NCBI GenBank assembly: GCA_963678675.1
Contig: OY783191.1
Location: 27,052,955-27,116,954, forward strand
DNA length: 64,000 nt
Direction: 5' to 3'
DNA from: Xiphydria camelus
Lineage: Eukaryota; Arthropoda; Insecta; Hymenoptera; Xiphydriidae
A program made the translations under genes and the position numbers. Below the pieces are notes generated by a model. The model was not told the DNA's origin. It ran no database searches and saw only the letters and a list, made by a program, of their open reading frames with translations. Shown here one piece after another: positions 22,598 through 32,380 of the stretch; within the stretch, counting starts at the first letter, position 1, and the number at the start of each line of letters is the position of its first letter.

Positions 22598-22994
22598 CAG
22601 TATGTCCCGTGGATAACGCAAGTATTTGAATTTCCTCCACATTTGACTTTGGTAGTGCTTGGAACGGTGCTGTAGTTAGAGTTGGCTTCAGAAGAGTGCG
22701 CTGAGTTCTTACGAGCCTTGTTTCCGAAACCTATATGATTATTTCTCATCACTTCTACACATTATTTACCATTATTTTTACAAATTCAGTTAATTTCGAG
22801 GTCAGACGCTTCGATCTCCCGAATTGACAATTTCCGGGAAATCAGATGTTTTACACTTTTCGCTCTCGAAACACGGCTTGTAAGAACGCAGCGCACTCTT
22901 CTGAAGCCAACTCTAACTACAGCACCGTTCCAAGCACTACCACAGTCAAATGTCGGAGAAATTCAAATACTTGCGTTATCCACGGGACATACTG
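22598..22994. mobile_element. 397-bp TA-inserting MITE with long arms
   Basis: CAGTATGTCCCGTGGATAAC at the left and its complement at the right, flanked by TA, with arms of roughly 125 bp. Subterminal tagagttggcttc is shared with the giant foldback (5386-8730) and with a relic at 62.2 kb, so these form one extended family. Absent from the paralogous element at 18.9 kb. Confidence 0.85.
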
Positions 22995-23224
22995 TATAGG
23001 GACTTGAAAATTTATTTGTGAATAAATGGACAAAAATTGTAATTTGTTCAATTACTAAATCAATAAATTATTTCATTTTGAGTCTCCAGAGTATGTTGAT
23101 CAAGTTATAAACTATACTGTTTATTAAAAAGCACAGATTATTAAAGTAAATGAAAGACAATCAATTAATGTAGGATGAATAAACATTCATATAATTATTT
23201 ATTTATTTATTTATTATTTATTTC

Positions 23225-23272
23225 TTGCATAGACGCAAATTGATATTAATATAGATTTGCGTCTATGCAAGA
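23225..23272. repeat. Palindrome, second copy
   Basis: Same hairpin as 18605-18654 in inverted position within the paralogous CACTA-like element. Confidence 0.8.
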
Positions 23273-23454
23273 ATTTTTATCAAAAGACAAGCATAAATTT
23301 AGAAAAATGTTGAGAAAAGAATAATACAATTATAAAATCTTATTTATTCAAGCTCTTTCTTATTGACAGGAAAAGCAATATACATTTATTCATCAAACTT
23401 CATATGAACAGCAATAGTAGTAATATTCTTAACCACAAGAGCGTGCAGCAGATG

Positions 23455-23540
23455 AGGACTCGAGGACACCGACCGATCAACGAAGTTAAGCAGCGAAAAG
23501 TGCGGACACTAGTTGGATGGGTGACCGCTCACGATGAAAA
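23455..23540 (+). ncRNA. 5S rRNA-derived segment, second copy
   Basis: Contains cgaagttaagcagcg and tggatgggtgaccgctc in 5S order, about 30 bp apart. Paralogue of 18338-18425. Presence in both element copies shows the 5S-like piece was inside the element before it spread. Confidence 0.75.
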
Positions 23541-24077
23541 GATATACGTCAGACCTAACCTTTTAGAACCGTCATTTTTTACGTCATCACAACTTACGGT
23601 AGAACGTCATTATGACGTGATTTTTCTGATGTCGTGTGGATGTGCAATTAAGCCGTCTTTGCGACGTTAAAATGACGTAATATTTTTCATCATCTGACGT
23701 CAGAACTGACCTTCAAAAAACGTCATTTCGACGTTAGTGTGCTACCTGGGTGGCGACCAAATCATGGCTGATAAAGGGTTTTCGCAGATAAGGACAACGC
23801 TTCTAGAGCGTAAATGTGTATTGGTAATGCCTCCCTTCGCCACCAATCCACAATTTACACAGGAGGAAGTCCTTGAAGACTACTCGATTGCATCAGGAAG
23901 AATATATGTAGAAAGAGCAATTCAGCGTGTCAGTTTTTAGAATTTTACGTCATCTCAATGTTCAATTACTAGGTTATATAGACAAAATTATGTATATTGC
24001 TTGTGTTCTTGCAAATAATAAGGAACCGCTTCTTCGATCTGCAACAGATGACAGTTTCAAGAACGACAAATATTTAA

Positions 24078-24158
24078 CCATTAGAGGACGGGGGTGGTCT
24101 CTTTAGGGACCACCCTGGGAACACAAACTATTTTAAAAAAATCCCCGTCCTCTAAAGG
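24078..24158. mobile_element. 81-bp piggyBac-like MITE
   Basis: TTAA on both sides (24074-24077, 24159-24162), ends CCATTAGAGGACGGGG and ccccgtcctctaaagg, with a small inner hairpin (ggtggtctctttagggaccacc-like). TTAA target and CC..GG ends fit piggyBac derivatives. Confidence 0.75.
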
Positions 24159-24162
24159 TTAA

Positions 24163-25206
24163 ACAACTTTAAATGTTCAATTTTAAAAATTTTTGTATAT
24201 AAAATCATAAAATCATGCAACAGTCAATAAACATGTAATGGTCAAATATATGTAATCACTAAACACGTGAACATTTTTTAAATACAGTACTGATCCACGG
24301 ATCTCTCGATACTCATGTGGAAACTCTTCAACAGTTTTTAACCTTTACGACTTTTTGGACGAAAACGAGTTAAATCGATTGCTTGAAATCCGTTAGTAAT
24401 TACGAGACTCATAATTAATTTATATTAATTTAAAACGCAAAACTAAGCTGGTTCAAACTGGTGACCGTACAAATATCTGCTCACTTATCCCCCTAGAGTT
24501 GCGTGGAATGCCCACGAGGTCGCGCGCGCGTTAGTGATTTGAGGTACTTGCCTAGCGTATAGAGACCATGAATCCAAGCGTCAGCGTCCTCTGATGGAAC
24601 ATATTTACAACTTGTTGGTGACTGTATTTGTGTTGGTTACGGGCGCTGTACATTTATTTTGAGTTAATTGTTAATAATTTATAAGAAATGCCGAAATCCA
24701 CAATAAATTTCAAATTCATCCATGACAAACTTCAACGTTGACAAACACGCTACCGTTACTTTTCACCAACGTTTTGGCAAAAGTTGCCGCTACGAGTCGC
24801 TGTTTTTCAGCTCGTGCATGGTCCCTATAGACTGCCTAAGTCTTGACGTCACGCGAAGGGGCGGAGCTTACAAAACTTTCCAAACAAATCGGTTTTACGT
24901 GCAAATTGTCCATAAGAGTTTTCTTTTCAAGTGTATCGTTAATTTTGACTTAAATAAGGGTTATGAGCTATATATTTTGGTAAAGTTTGGTCAAACCTAG
25001 GATATCCCCAAATATTTTAAAATAGGTAAGCTGTATAATATATTTTTTGCTCCTTTTAGATATGTTAGGTTACGAGGTTATGTCAATGTTTTGTTTTCAT
25101 GAAAATTTATAATTTTTTAAAAATAGTATTTTCTCAGGAGTGTTTTTAAATATTTTTTTTTCATTATTATTTTCTAGGTTGAGCGGTTTAATGGTCATTT
25201 ATAACC
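24163..25206. other. No gene recognised
   Basis: A 92-codon plus frame at 24722-25000 has no known domain. Sequence near 24,835 (cttgacgtcacgcg) includes a CRE-like site. This could be the promoter and leader of the THAP exon that follows, since an acceptor-like ttttctag precedes 25,179. Confidence 0.35.
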
Positions 25207-25319
25207 ATGGTAATGTGTTTTGTGCCTGATTGTAAACACTACAGTGACTGAAACCTTTGTAAATTTTTTACGTTCCCTGCTGACTTACAAGAGCGAAGGA
25301 AATGGATTAACATGATAAG
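25207..25319 (+). pseudogene. THAP zinc-finger exon, broken
   Basis: The exon reads MVMCFVPDCKHYSD, a stop, then NLCKFFTFPADLQERRKWIN and MIR at a splice donor (ataag/gtaata). C..C spacing, FPADxxxRRKWI and length match the first half of a THAP DNA-binding domain, common at the start of P-element, Kolobok and domesticated transposase proteins. One in-frame TGA and loss of the second half make it non-functional. Part of this exon with its intron start is repeated in inverted orientation at 31,900-31,972. Confidence 0.65.
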
Positions 25320-25464
25320 GTAATATTATTGAATACTCCCAGATAGAAAAGTCTGCCACAGGATTAGTGCAGTGCCGCCAATATACCGCCAAAGTTGATG
25401 CAGACCTTGTCGAAGCACGTCTTGTCGGTAGAACGTGATATTCCTACCGTGGCATTGTACCGCA
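25277..25464 (+). repeat. Left arm of an inverted duplication (THAP exon plus CCCAGATAG terminus)
   Basis: The sequence from the THAP exon through gaatact, CCCAGATAGAAAAGTCTGCC and cgtggcattgtaccgc is mirrored at 31,775-31,972. Because the sequence outside the CCCAGATAG terminus is also mirrored, this is an inverted duplication of a locus, not a simple pair of transposon ends. Confidence 0.75.
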
Positions 25465-25839
25465 ATGGGGAAATGACATGAATTTTAAATCATTTGGAAT
25501 TTCTGCTTAAGGCGTAGGCGGATGTAGTAGCCTTCTTAAGATGATATCAGATAATTTTTTCCCCAAAAAACGGGCAACAAGCGAAATATTTGTAAGTTTA
25601 TTTCGCAGCGGAACGCCTACTTTGTCACGTGATCGAAAACGCTTCGTGAGTGGCTAGTCGGCTGGGTGACGTCACGGATCGTCCGCGGTAGCCGTAGTGT
25701 CTATTGCGTAGACTGCGTATGTCGGTCGTGAAAGTGTTTGCAGTGTATATTTTACTTTCAAACGCATTAGATATTGCTACTCGTACAAGGTAAACAAGGT
25801 GGAACCTGGTTTTGTTCAGGGGCAGTCCGATAATTTGCC

Positions 25840-27219
25840 AAAAATTGACTCGTTTATGTTGTCCAGTTTTATAGCAGGCCAGTCAGACTTTGTAAGCGCT
25901 GAAATAAGAGACGTTAAAGCTGCCAGGTTAGTATGACCATAATTTTCATTACTAGTAGGTACCCCTTTCTGAATGCTAGATGCTCACCTGCCACATGTGC
26001 CATAAATCTTATAGGTAGGTAACATTAAAATAGCTAATTATCAACATCTATTACAGATCGGCGCATGAAAATTACGGAGACAATGCAATCGATAGAGTTT
26101 GGGTCACAAAAACGTTAACCGAAGTTGTAGCGCAAAATATTAAGAGTTAATCGTGCTATAAATATTTAAAAATCATGGATTGACGCGAGGCTAGTAAACG
26201 GTACCTCGACACGAGGCTACGTTGCGTGACGTCAGCTGCCAGACACCCCCGCCACAATGTCCAAACTATGCTCGCAACGAGTAAATTTACCGTAGAAAAT
26301 TCTCATCTGTGGGTCGCTAGGCTCGCCGGGTTTTTTCCGGTTGTAAAGTATTGAAAACTTTTTAGCAAGGGTAGAGTTATAAATCTGTACCCTCTCTCTC
26401 TTACCTTTCCTTTGCGGTAATAAATCATAGTCTTAAACTTAGGATTATAAATATCTAACATCGAGCAGTTTTTGCTTATTTCAATACTCTCACTCAAGAA
26501 GTAATCGATTAAATTAATGTACAAGTTGTCTTATCTATTATAATTTGCTTTTGGGGAACATAACAATGGTCCAACATTTGTTGCTACGCGGATTAAGGAA
26601 AAACCCCAAAAGAAAACTTTAATCAGACCAAATAATCATTATCATTCAATCTTAAATCTATGCTGATACATACATAGAGTTTGTAGATACAAATTACTCT
26701 TATATTCTACACTGAGAAAAAAAGAGATTAAAAATTATTCTGTTAGAAGGATAATCTGAGTACGAAAGGTAAAATAGATCAAAAATTATCCTTCCAGGGT
26801 TTAAAATTTAACCTCCCTTAGGATAATTTTTTATCTATTTTACCTCTCGTACTTAGATTATCCTTCTAACGGAATAATTTTTAATTTTTTTTTCTCAGTG
26901 TAATAAGATTACATAAAAATTGATAGTATTGTGATTAAATTAATAAAAAATTAATAAGTATTCAACTTATTCGATTCTCTTCGAATGTCTTTATTTCGTG
27001 GAATTGCGAAGTACAACTTATCAGGTGCAGTTACCGAAGTATTTCTGCACTTTGGTACGACAAAATAATAATGTCTTCGAGACGGTTTTTTTCTGCGACA
27101 CTATCGGTCATATTAAAGTAGGTACGTTGCACAAATTCTACAGTTCGCAATTGACCAAACTCTGGGAAAATCTGAACGAAGAATGCGCACAGCGCCAATT
27201 GCAAGCGGTAAACTTGTAG
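25840..27219 (+). pseudogene. YqaJ/SWIM-family protein fragment
   Basis: An exon ending near 25,928 reads LPKIDSFMLSSFIAGQSDFV and SAEIRDVKAA up to a donor-like gttagt; after an acceptor (ctattacag, 26,056) the next exon reads SAHENYGDNAIDRVWVTKTL and soon stops. This is the N-terminal signature I know from insect YqaJ-recombinase-type proteins. At 26998-27219 a frame with VFETVFFCDTIGHIKVG and LHKFYSSQLTKLWENL could be its C-terminus. The middle, including any SWIM finger and nuclease core, is missing here. Assignment rests on memory of the family, not a search. Confidence 0.5.
26710..26900. mobile_element. 191-bp palindromic TA-inserting MITE
   Basis: CACTGAGAAAAAAAGAGATT at the left, mirrored as ttctcagtg at the right, flanked by TA. 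The whole element is close to a perfect palindrome with arms of about 90 bp. Inserted in the YqaJ-bearing element. Confidence 0.88.
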
Positions 27220-27501
27220 CCGGCCGGCGACTAGGGGACGATCCGTGACGTCACAGCTGCTATCTGCATTCACCGCGCCGCTTCTTGTGGGCGGAGCTAA
27301 GCCGATATTTCAAAACCGATTTCTGAGCTTATTTTACGCTTAATTTCATTTTTTCAAAAACCACCTTATTTCTAATGTTATTGTCTTTGAATATAACATC
27401 ATAACAAAATTCATGTCATTTCTCCATTCTAGAGATTTTTAATTCCGGCATATTGGAGGTAAAAAATATATGTATACTGTCAGTACAGGAAGACGATATA
27501 T

Positions 27502-30155
27502 GAGTCGTATATTTGCAAAACTCACTCTTCGACAAAAATTAAAAAATCGAGATATATACGCCATCTGTCTCAGAATATGCAGAGGAACATTCATAGCATA
27601 TTTTCCAGGTGTAAAATCTGCTCTTTGAATAGCAATGTGATTTGAAAATATAAGGTTGAATGCAAAACTCACTCGTTGGTTTCAATATTTGGATGCAAAA
27701 GTCACTCTTTACTCTCAGCCTATTAAAATGTCAACATATTGTCACGTGACCATATCAGCTGCTTCCGTTATTCGTTTGTTTCGTTGGGTTAGTCTAGTGC
27801 GCCGATTTCATTGTCTTGTTTAATTGTGTTTTATAATTAAATTAAATTAAATATTAAAGTTCTGAAATGGATGCAGAACAAAATATTGTTTCCTGTCCTC
27901 CTGGAAAAGGTAGAAAGAAAATCCGAAAACAGTCTAAAAGGGAAAAGCTAAAAATTGCAAGGTAAACTGAATAAACGACCAAATTTTGTTAAACACCTAA
28001 GTAAGTATTTCTTTTATTTTATAGATATAGCGCTAAACAATTACCTCTATTTCCGAATTGTGGACACAGTGGGAAACCTGGATTGCCATACTTTTGTTCA
28101 ACTTTAAAGATGCAGCAAGTAAAACGTTTCTATGAAATTCTGTACTCTTCAGCAGATAAAGTTAAACAAGATACATTTATTCTTAAATGCTGCACTGGGA
28201 AAAATCCAAAAAGAACAAATAGAAATAAAAGAAGAAATAGCCAAGTCTCGATTGAATACAATATTCCTGATGACAAGGGCAACTTTGTACGTGTATGCAA
28301 AAATGCGTTCTTGAGAATAACTGGTATAAGTCGGTTTCGAATTGAAAGAATAGTTAAAAACTTTGTGATAAAGAACGAAATTCCAAAAGAAAGAAGAGGT
28401 TGTGATCGGGTGGGAAACAAGAATAATGATAAGAAAAATCAGATTAAGCAGTTCATGGAATCACTAACATGTGTAGAGTCACATTACTGTAGAAGTAAAT
28501 CCTCTGAGCGCCGGTATTTACCATGTGAATTACATTTTAAAAAATTATATGGAATGTATCTATCAAAGATTCAAGAGAACTGCGTAAGATTGAGCTACTT
28601 CCGTGATTACGTGAAAAAAAACTATAATTTGGGTTTTGGCTCTCCCAAGAGTGACGTATGCTCTACCTGCTTAAGGTCCGCTGAAATGTTGAAAACCATT
28701 GAAGTCGAAAACGACAGAAAGACACATATGGTTGAACAAAGAATACATAAATTAAAGGCCAAAGCTTTTTATAAATTACTGAAAACTGAAGATCCATGTG
28801 TACAAAATTTTTCTTTTGACTGTCAAAAAAATTTGGCCTTGCCAAAATTACCAGACCAAGCTTGTTACTTTAGCCAACAATTAAATTTTAATCACCTAGC
28901 TGTTGTAGCTAGACACGGCGATAAACAAAGGTCAAATTTAAGTCCTCCTTATGTGTTTTCCTATGTTTGGTTAGAAACGGATGCACCCAAGGATTCTAAT
29001 ACAATATCCTCCACAATGTATCATCTTTTGAAGAGATTTGACTTCATTGAAGGTACAACAAAAGTACGCTTGTTTGTAGATGGTTGCGGGGGGCAAAATA
29101 AAAATACAATTATTATGGTCATGCTTTCCTCATGGCTCCTTAAAGATGCACCTAAAACCATCGAAACGCTCGAATTCATCTTTCCAATGGTGGGCCATTC
29201 TTACATACCACCAGATCGAGTTTTTGGTCTTGTGGAAAGATATTTGAAGAAAGAAACTATTATTGTTACTCCTCAGCAATACGAAGAAGTGATAGAAAAA
29301 TACGCAACTGTCAGAAGAACTGACGAATGGAGTCTTTTTGACTGGAGGGGTGTAACGTCTGAAGTTTTTAAAAAACCTGGGGGATGGCATTTTGCATTCA
29401 ACAAAAGCAAAAGGTTTATTCTTACCAGACAAGGAAACGTCAATGTTCAAATACGCGGAGAAACTAACTATTGTGCTGATGTTGGAGTATTTAAAGGGGT
29501 ATGCAAAAGAGGCAAGAACGTCTCCTTACTTTCACCGAAACTTCTTCCTTATGGAAAAACTCTAAAAGGAGATAAATCTTCAATTGATAAGTTGTTGACT
29601 GCTCACTTCGGTGATAACTGGCAGGACAAGCAGGAGCTTGCATTGTATAAAAAAGTCTTATATCCATCAACCGAAGATAATCTCGAAAACAACAGTGATG
29701 ATGATGAGGTGGCTTTGGAAGGTGAAGAATGCAGGAATCCAGCGTATGGCGACTTCGAAATTTAATTTCTAGATTGGCAAAGGCCGGTCCATGTGCGGAG
29801 TCACGATTAAAAGAATATAATATTTATTTTTTGTATATTCTTAATAAAGTTATTCTCAGTTGTTCATACTAACATTTTTTTTATTTTTACTATTCGTTAC
29901 ATCATATCGGGTGCAAAACTAACTCAATGATTTACTTAGGTGCAAAAGTAACTTTACTATTTACAGATTGTAAATTATGACTGTTTCACTAACCAATGAT
30001 TTTTGAAACTATTGTCAAGTGATTAAGGTTTTGTAGTGTAATCTAGTGATACATTTTTAACACTCCCGTACACTTAGAATGCTTTCAAACAGTTTTCTGT
30101 AAATATCTCAAAACGACATTACCAGCAAAGAGTGAGTTTTGAAAATATACGACTC
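27502..30155 (+). mobile_element. Sola-type DNA transposon, apparently intact
   Basis: Ends GAGTCGTATATTTGCAAAAC and gttttgaaaatatacgactc, 4-bp TSD atat (27498-27501 and 30156-30159). The paralogous repeat at 31,375-31,395 shows the uninterrupted cgatatataagg site. A 4-bp AWWT-type TSD and a transposase with the GGQNKN/GHSYxPxDR motifs fit the Sola group. 2,654 bp, with a single two-exon gene. It is inserted in the repeat that also fills 31.3-31.9 kb. Confidence 0.85.
27867..29765 (+). CDS. Sola-type DDE transposase (two exons)
   Basis: Exon 1 (27867-27961) starts MDAEQNIVSCPPGKGRKK; a 63-bp intron with gtaaac donor and tttatag acceptor leads to exon 2 (28025-29765). Phases agree and the joined frame is 612 codons including the stop, with no break. 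Motifs in order: CGHSGKPG near residue 45, a Cys pair in KSDVCSTCLR, SFDCQKNLALPKLP (first catalytic acid region), LFVDGCGGQNKN (second), and PMVGHSYIPPDRVFG. This order matches Sola/DUF7869-type transposases, usually about 550-700 residues. It would bind the GAGTCGTATA ends and cut and paste. Lack of disabling mutations suggests recent or ongoing mobility. Confidence 0.82.
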
Positions 30156-30213
30156 ATATAAGGGATATACTTTCAAAGTGTACGATCTCCATGCTTCGTA
30201 AGCTAACGATATA

Positions 30214-31302
30214 CAGGGTGTCCGTAAAGTATGGAAACGGTTGAATATCTCGAAAAGTACTCTTCAGAACGGGAAACGAAAAAATACGTATCCGATATTT
30301 TTTTTAAAACTATCAAATGATACCAAGATTGATCCCACACCCCAACCCCTGCAGGTGGGGCAGGGGGAAGCTTCAAAATCTTAAATAGGAACCCCCACTT
30401 TTGATTGCATATTCGCATTCTACATTAAAAACTACATAACTTTTATTTGAAACATTTTTTTCGATTCGTGGCAGATGGCGTTATAATCGACGAAATTCAA
30501 TTTTTTCGGTTTTTGCAATTGAGAGTCGATGTATTCGATTCTGCAATACAATTGCGATAGAAATTTACATTTTTTATTCTCATACTTGATATTTTTGTTA
30601 AAAATTTAATTTAGTTTTGCAAATTTGAAGTGCAGATGCGTTCTGTACCTGGAATTCCCCCGGCGGACGGTATATTCCGGGAATCGTAGCTATTCTTTCA
30701 CTAGTAGTCCGTTTTAATGATATCCGTTAACCTGAGTACACGTAAACAGGTACCGCTAATTGCCGGGCCTTCCGGACCCTCGAACCTCGATGTATTCCGA
30801 AAGGGATTATCCTTGAGTAAATTAGCTTATTTCCTCTAACGGAACTTAGTGCGTCACGGGGAATTCCAGGTACAGAACGCATCTGCACTTCAAATTTGCA
30901 AAACTAAATTAAATTTTTAACAAAAATATCAAGTATGAGAATAAAAAATGTAAATTTCTATCGCAATTGTATTGCAGAATCGAATAAATCGACTCTCAAT
31001 TGCAAAAACCGAAAAATTGAATTTCGTCGATTATAGCGCCATCTGCCACGAATCGAAAGAAATGTTTCAAATAAAAGTTATGTAGTTTTTAATGTAAAAT
31101 GCGAATATGCAATCAAAAGTGGGGGTTCCTATTTAAGATTTTGAAGCTTCCCCCTGCCCCACCCACAGGGGTTGGGGTGTGGGATTAATCTTGGTATCAT
31201 TTGATAGTTTAAAAAAAAAATCGGATACATATTTTTTCGTTTCCCGTTCTGAAGCGTACTTTTCGAGATATTCAACCGTTTCCATACTTTACGGACACCC
31301 TG
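30214..31302. mobile_element. Foldback element with ~435-bp arms
   Basis: CAGGGTGTCCGTAAAGTATG at the left and its complement at the right, flanked by TA (30212-30213, 31303-31304), mariner-like. Arms 30214-30652 and about 30866-31302 mirror each other, including a G/C-run stretch (ccccaacccctgca). The 210-bp core is unrelated to the arms and has no gene. 1,089 bp. Confidence 0.87.
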
Positions 31303-31972
31303 TATAAGGGGTATAGTTTCAAAGCGTACGATCTCCATGCTTTGTAAGCTTACGAAGCATGGAGATCGTACACTTTGAAACTATACCCCTTATATATCGT
31401 CTTCCTGTACTGACAGTATACATGTATTTTTTTTTTATCTCCAATATGCCGGAATTAAAAATCTCTAGAATAGCGGTACAATGCCACGGTAGGAATATCA
31501 CGTTCTACCGACAAGAGACGTACTTCGACAAGGTCTGCATCAACTTTGGCGGTATATTAGCGGCACTGCACTAATCCTGTGGCACACTTTTCCACATTAT
31601 TATGGTAGTATAGCTGCACAGCGTTCTGATAATATGAGGGGTATAGTGTCAAAGTGTACGAGATCGTACACTTTGAAACTATACCCCTTATATACCGTCT
31701 TCTTGTACTGACAGTGTATACATGTATTTTTTTTTACCTCCAATATGCCGGAATTAAAAATCTCTGGAATTACGGTACAATGCCACGGTAGGAATATCAC
31801 GTTCTACCGACAAGACATGCTTCGACAAGGTCTGCATCAACTTTGGCGGTATATTGGCGGCACTGCACTAATCCTGTGGCAGACTTTTCTATATCTGGGA
31901 GTATTCAATAATATTACCTTATCATGTTAATCCATTTCCTTCGCTCTTGTAAGTCAGCAGGGAACGTCTCTG
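31303..31972. repeat. Repeated blocks of the 25.4/27.4-kb repeat, including right arm of the inverted duplication
   Basis: The motif actttgaaactatacccctt followed by cgtcttcctgtactgacag, ccaatatgccggaattaaaa and ggtaggaatatcacgttcta appears at 31,367-31,590 and again at 31,668-31,880. The first is preceded by a palindrome around aagcttacgaagcatgg. The second ends with agacttttctatatctggg and inverted THAP-exon sequence to 31,972. The same sequence flanks the Sola insertion and the YqaJ-bearing insertion. Confidence 0.7.
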
Positions 31973-32380
31973 AATCATAATAATTCATAATCCGAATTCC
32001 GACACCTTGCCTCACACATATCTTAAGAATTCTGTTAGATCAATATTCTCGTATTTCTCGGCTAGCGAGCATCGTTGATCGGTATGGAAGACGAATTGAT
32101 ACTTATCGCACTACTTTTAGCTATTTATTTTTAAAAAAACGCAAATGAATACACTGGATTCACTCTCTTAATGTGAACAGAATAAGGGAAAGCCAGTAGG
32201 TACCATATTACGGCAAGAAAATTACGACAGCATCCTGATAGATTCTTCGATTACTACAGAATGTCACAAAATTAAATTTTCTGTATCACTCATCACGCAT
32301 CAGAAGTAGCAACTCAGATCTCCTCACCACCTCTTGCAGTTTTCAACTGAAATAATCAGAATATGATTCTGGCGTGTCTG
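31973..32380 (+). pseudogene. Possible PIF/Harbinger transposase remnant
   Basis: From 32,082 MEDELILIALLLAIYF and, after stops and frame changes, RQHPDRFFDYYRMSQ can be read. The latter pattern (PxKFFxYFRMS) precedes the DDE domain in PIF/Harbinger transposases. The copy is heavily decayed and is cut off by the TA-type element end at 32,381. Confidence 0.45.

Larger units (their letters stand above)
20476..23750. mobile_element. CACTA-like element with CCCAGGTAGCACA ends, copy 2
   Basis: Ends CCCAGGTAGCACACTAACG and gtgtgctacctggg, TSD tg (20474-20475, 23751-23752), confirmed by the reading frame of the DDE_Tnp_4 exon it splits. Opposite orientation to copy 1 at 18127-19100. Nested in it are the TA-inserting chimera (20534-22440) and a 397-bp MITE (22598-22994); without those it is about 970 bp, like copy 1. 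Confidence 0.88.
20380..24075 (+). pseudogene. DDE_Tnp_4-type (THAP/Harbinger-like) transposase fragment, split
   Basis: Sequence before 20,475 encodes NKAILPVVIDGFIVNDSGFL; after the 3.3-kb insertion it continues as GDQIMADKGFSQI and LVMPPFATNPQFTQEEV. With one copy of the tg duplication removed, the frame runs straight through the junction, proving one exon was split. ADKGF is the hallmark around the second catalytic aspartate of DDE_Tnp_4 endonucleases. Near 23,935 a frame change follows AIQRV, after which LGYIDKIMYIACVLAN can still be read. Only the C-terminal half of the domain is present. Confidence 0.75.
25467..27425 (+). mobile_element. TIR element carrying a YqaJ-family gene fragment
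   Basis: Ends GGGGAAATGACATGAATTTT and aaaattcatgtcatttctcc are inverted repeats; at is duplicated (25465-25466, 27426-27427). The interrupted repeat is uninterrupted at about 31,750-31,780 (ccgtggcattgtaccgtaattcc), giving an empty site. Subterminal tgacgtcacggatcgtc is mirrored at about 25,667 and 27,235. Length 1,959 bp including a 191-bp MITE. I do not recognise the terminal repeats from any named superfamily. Confidence 0.7.
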
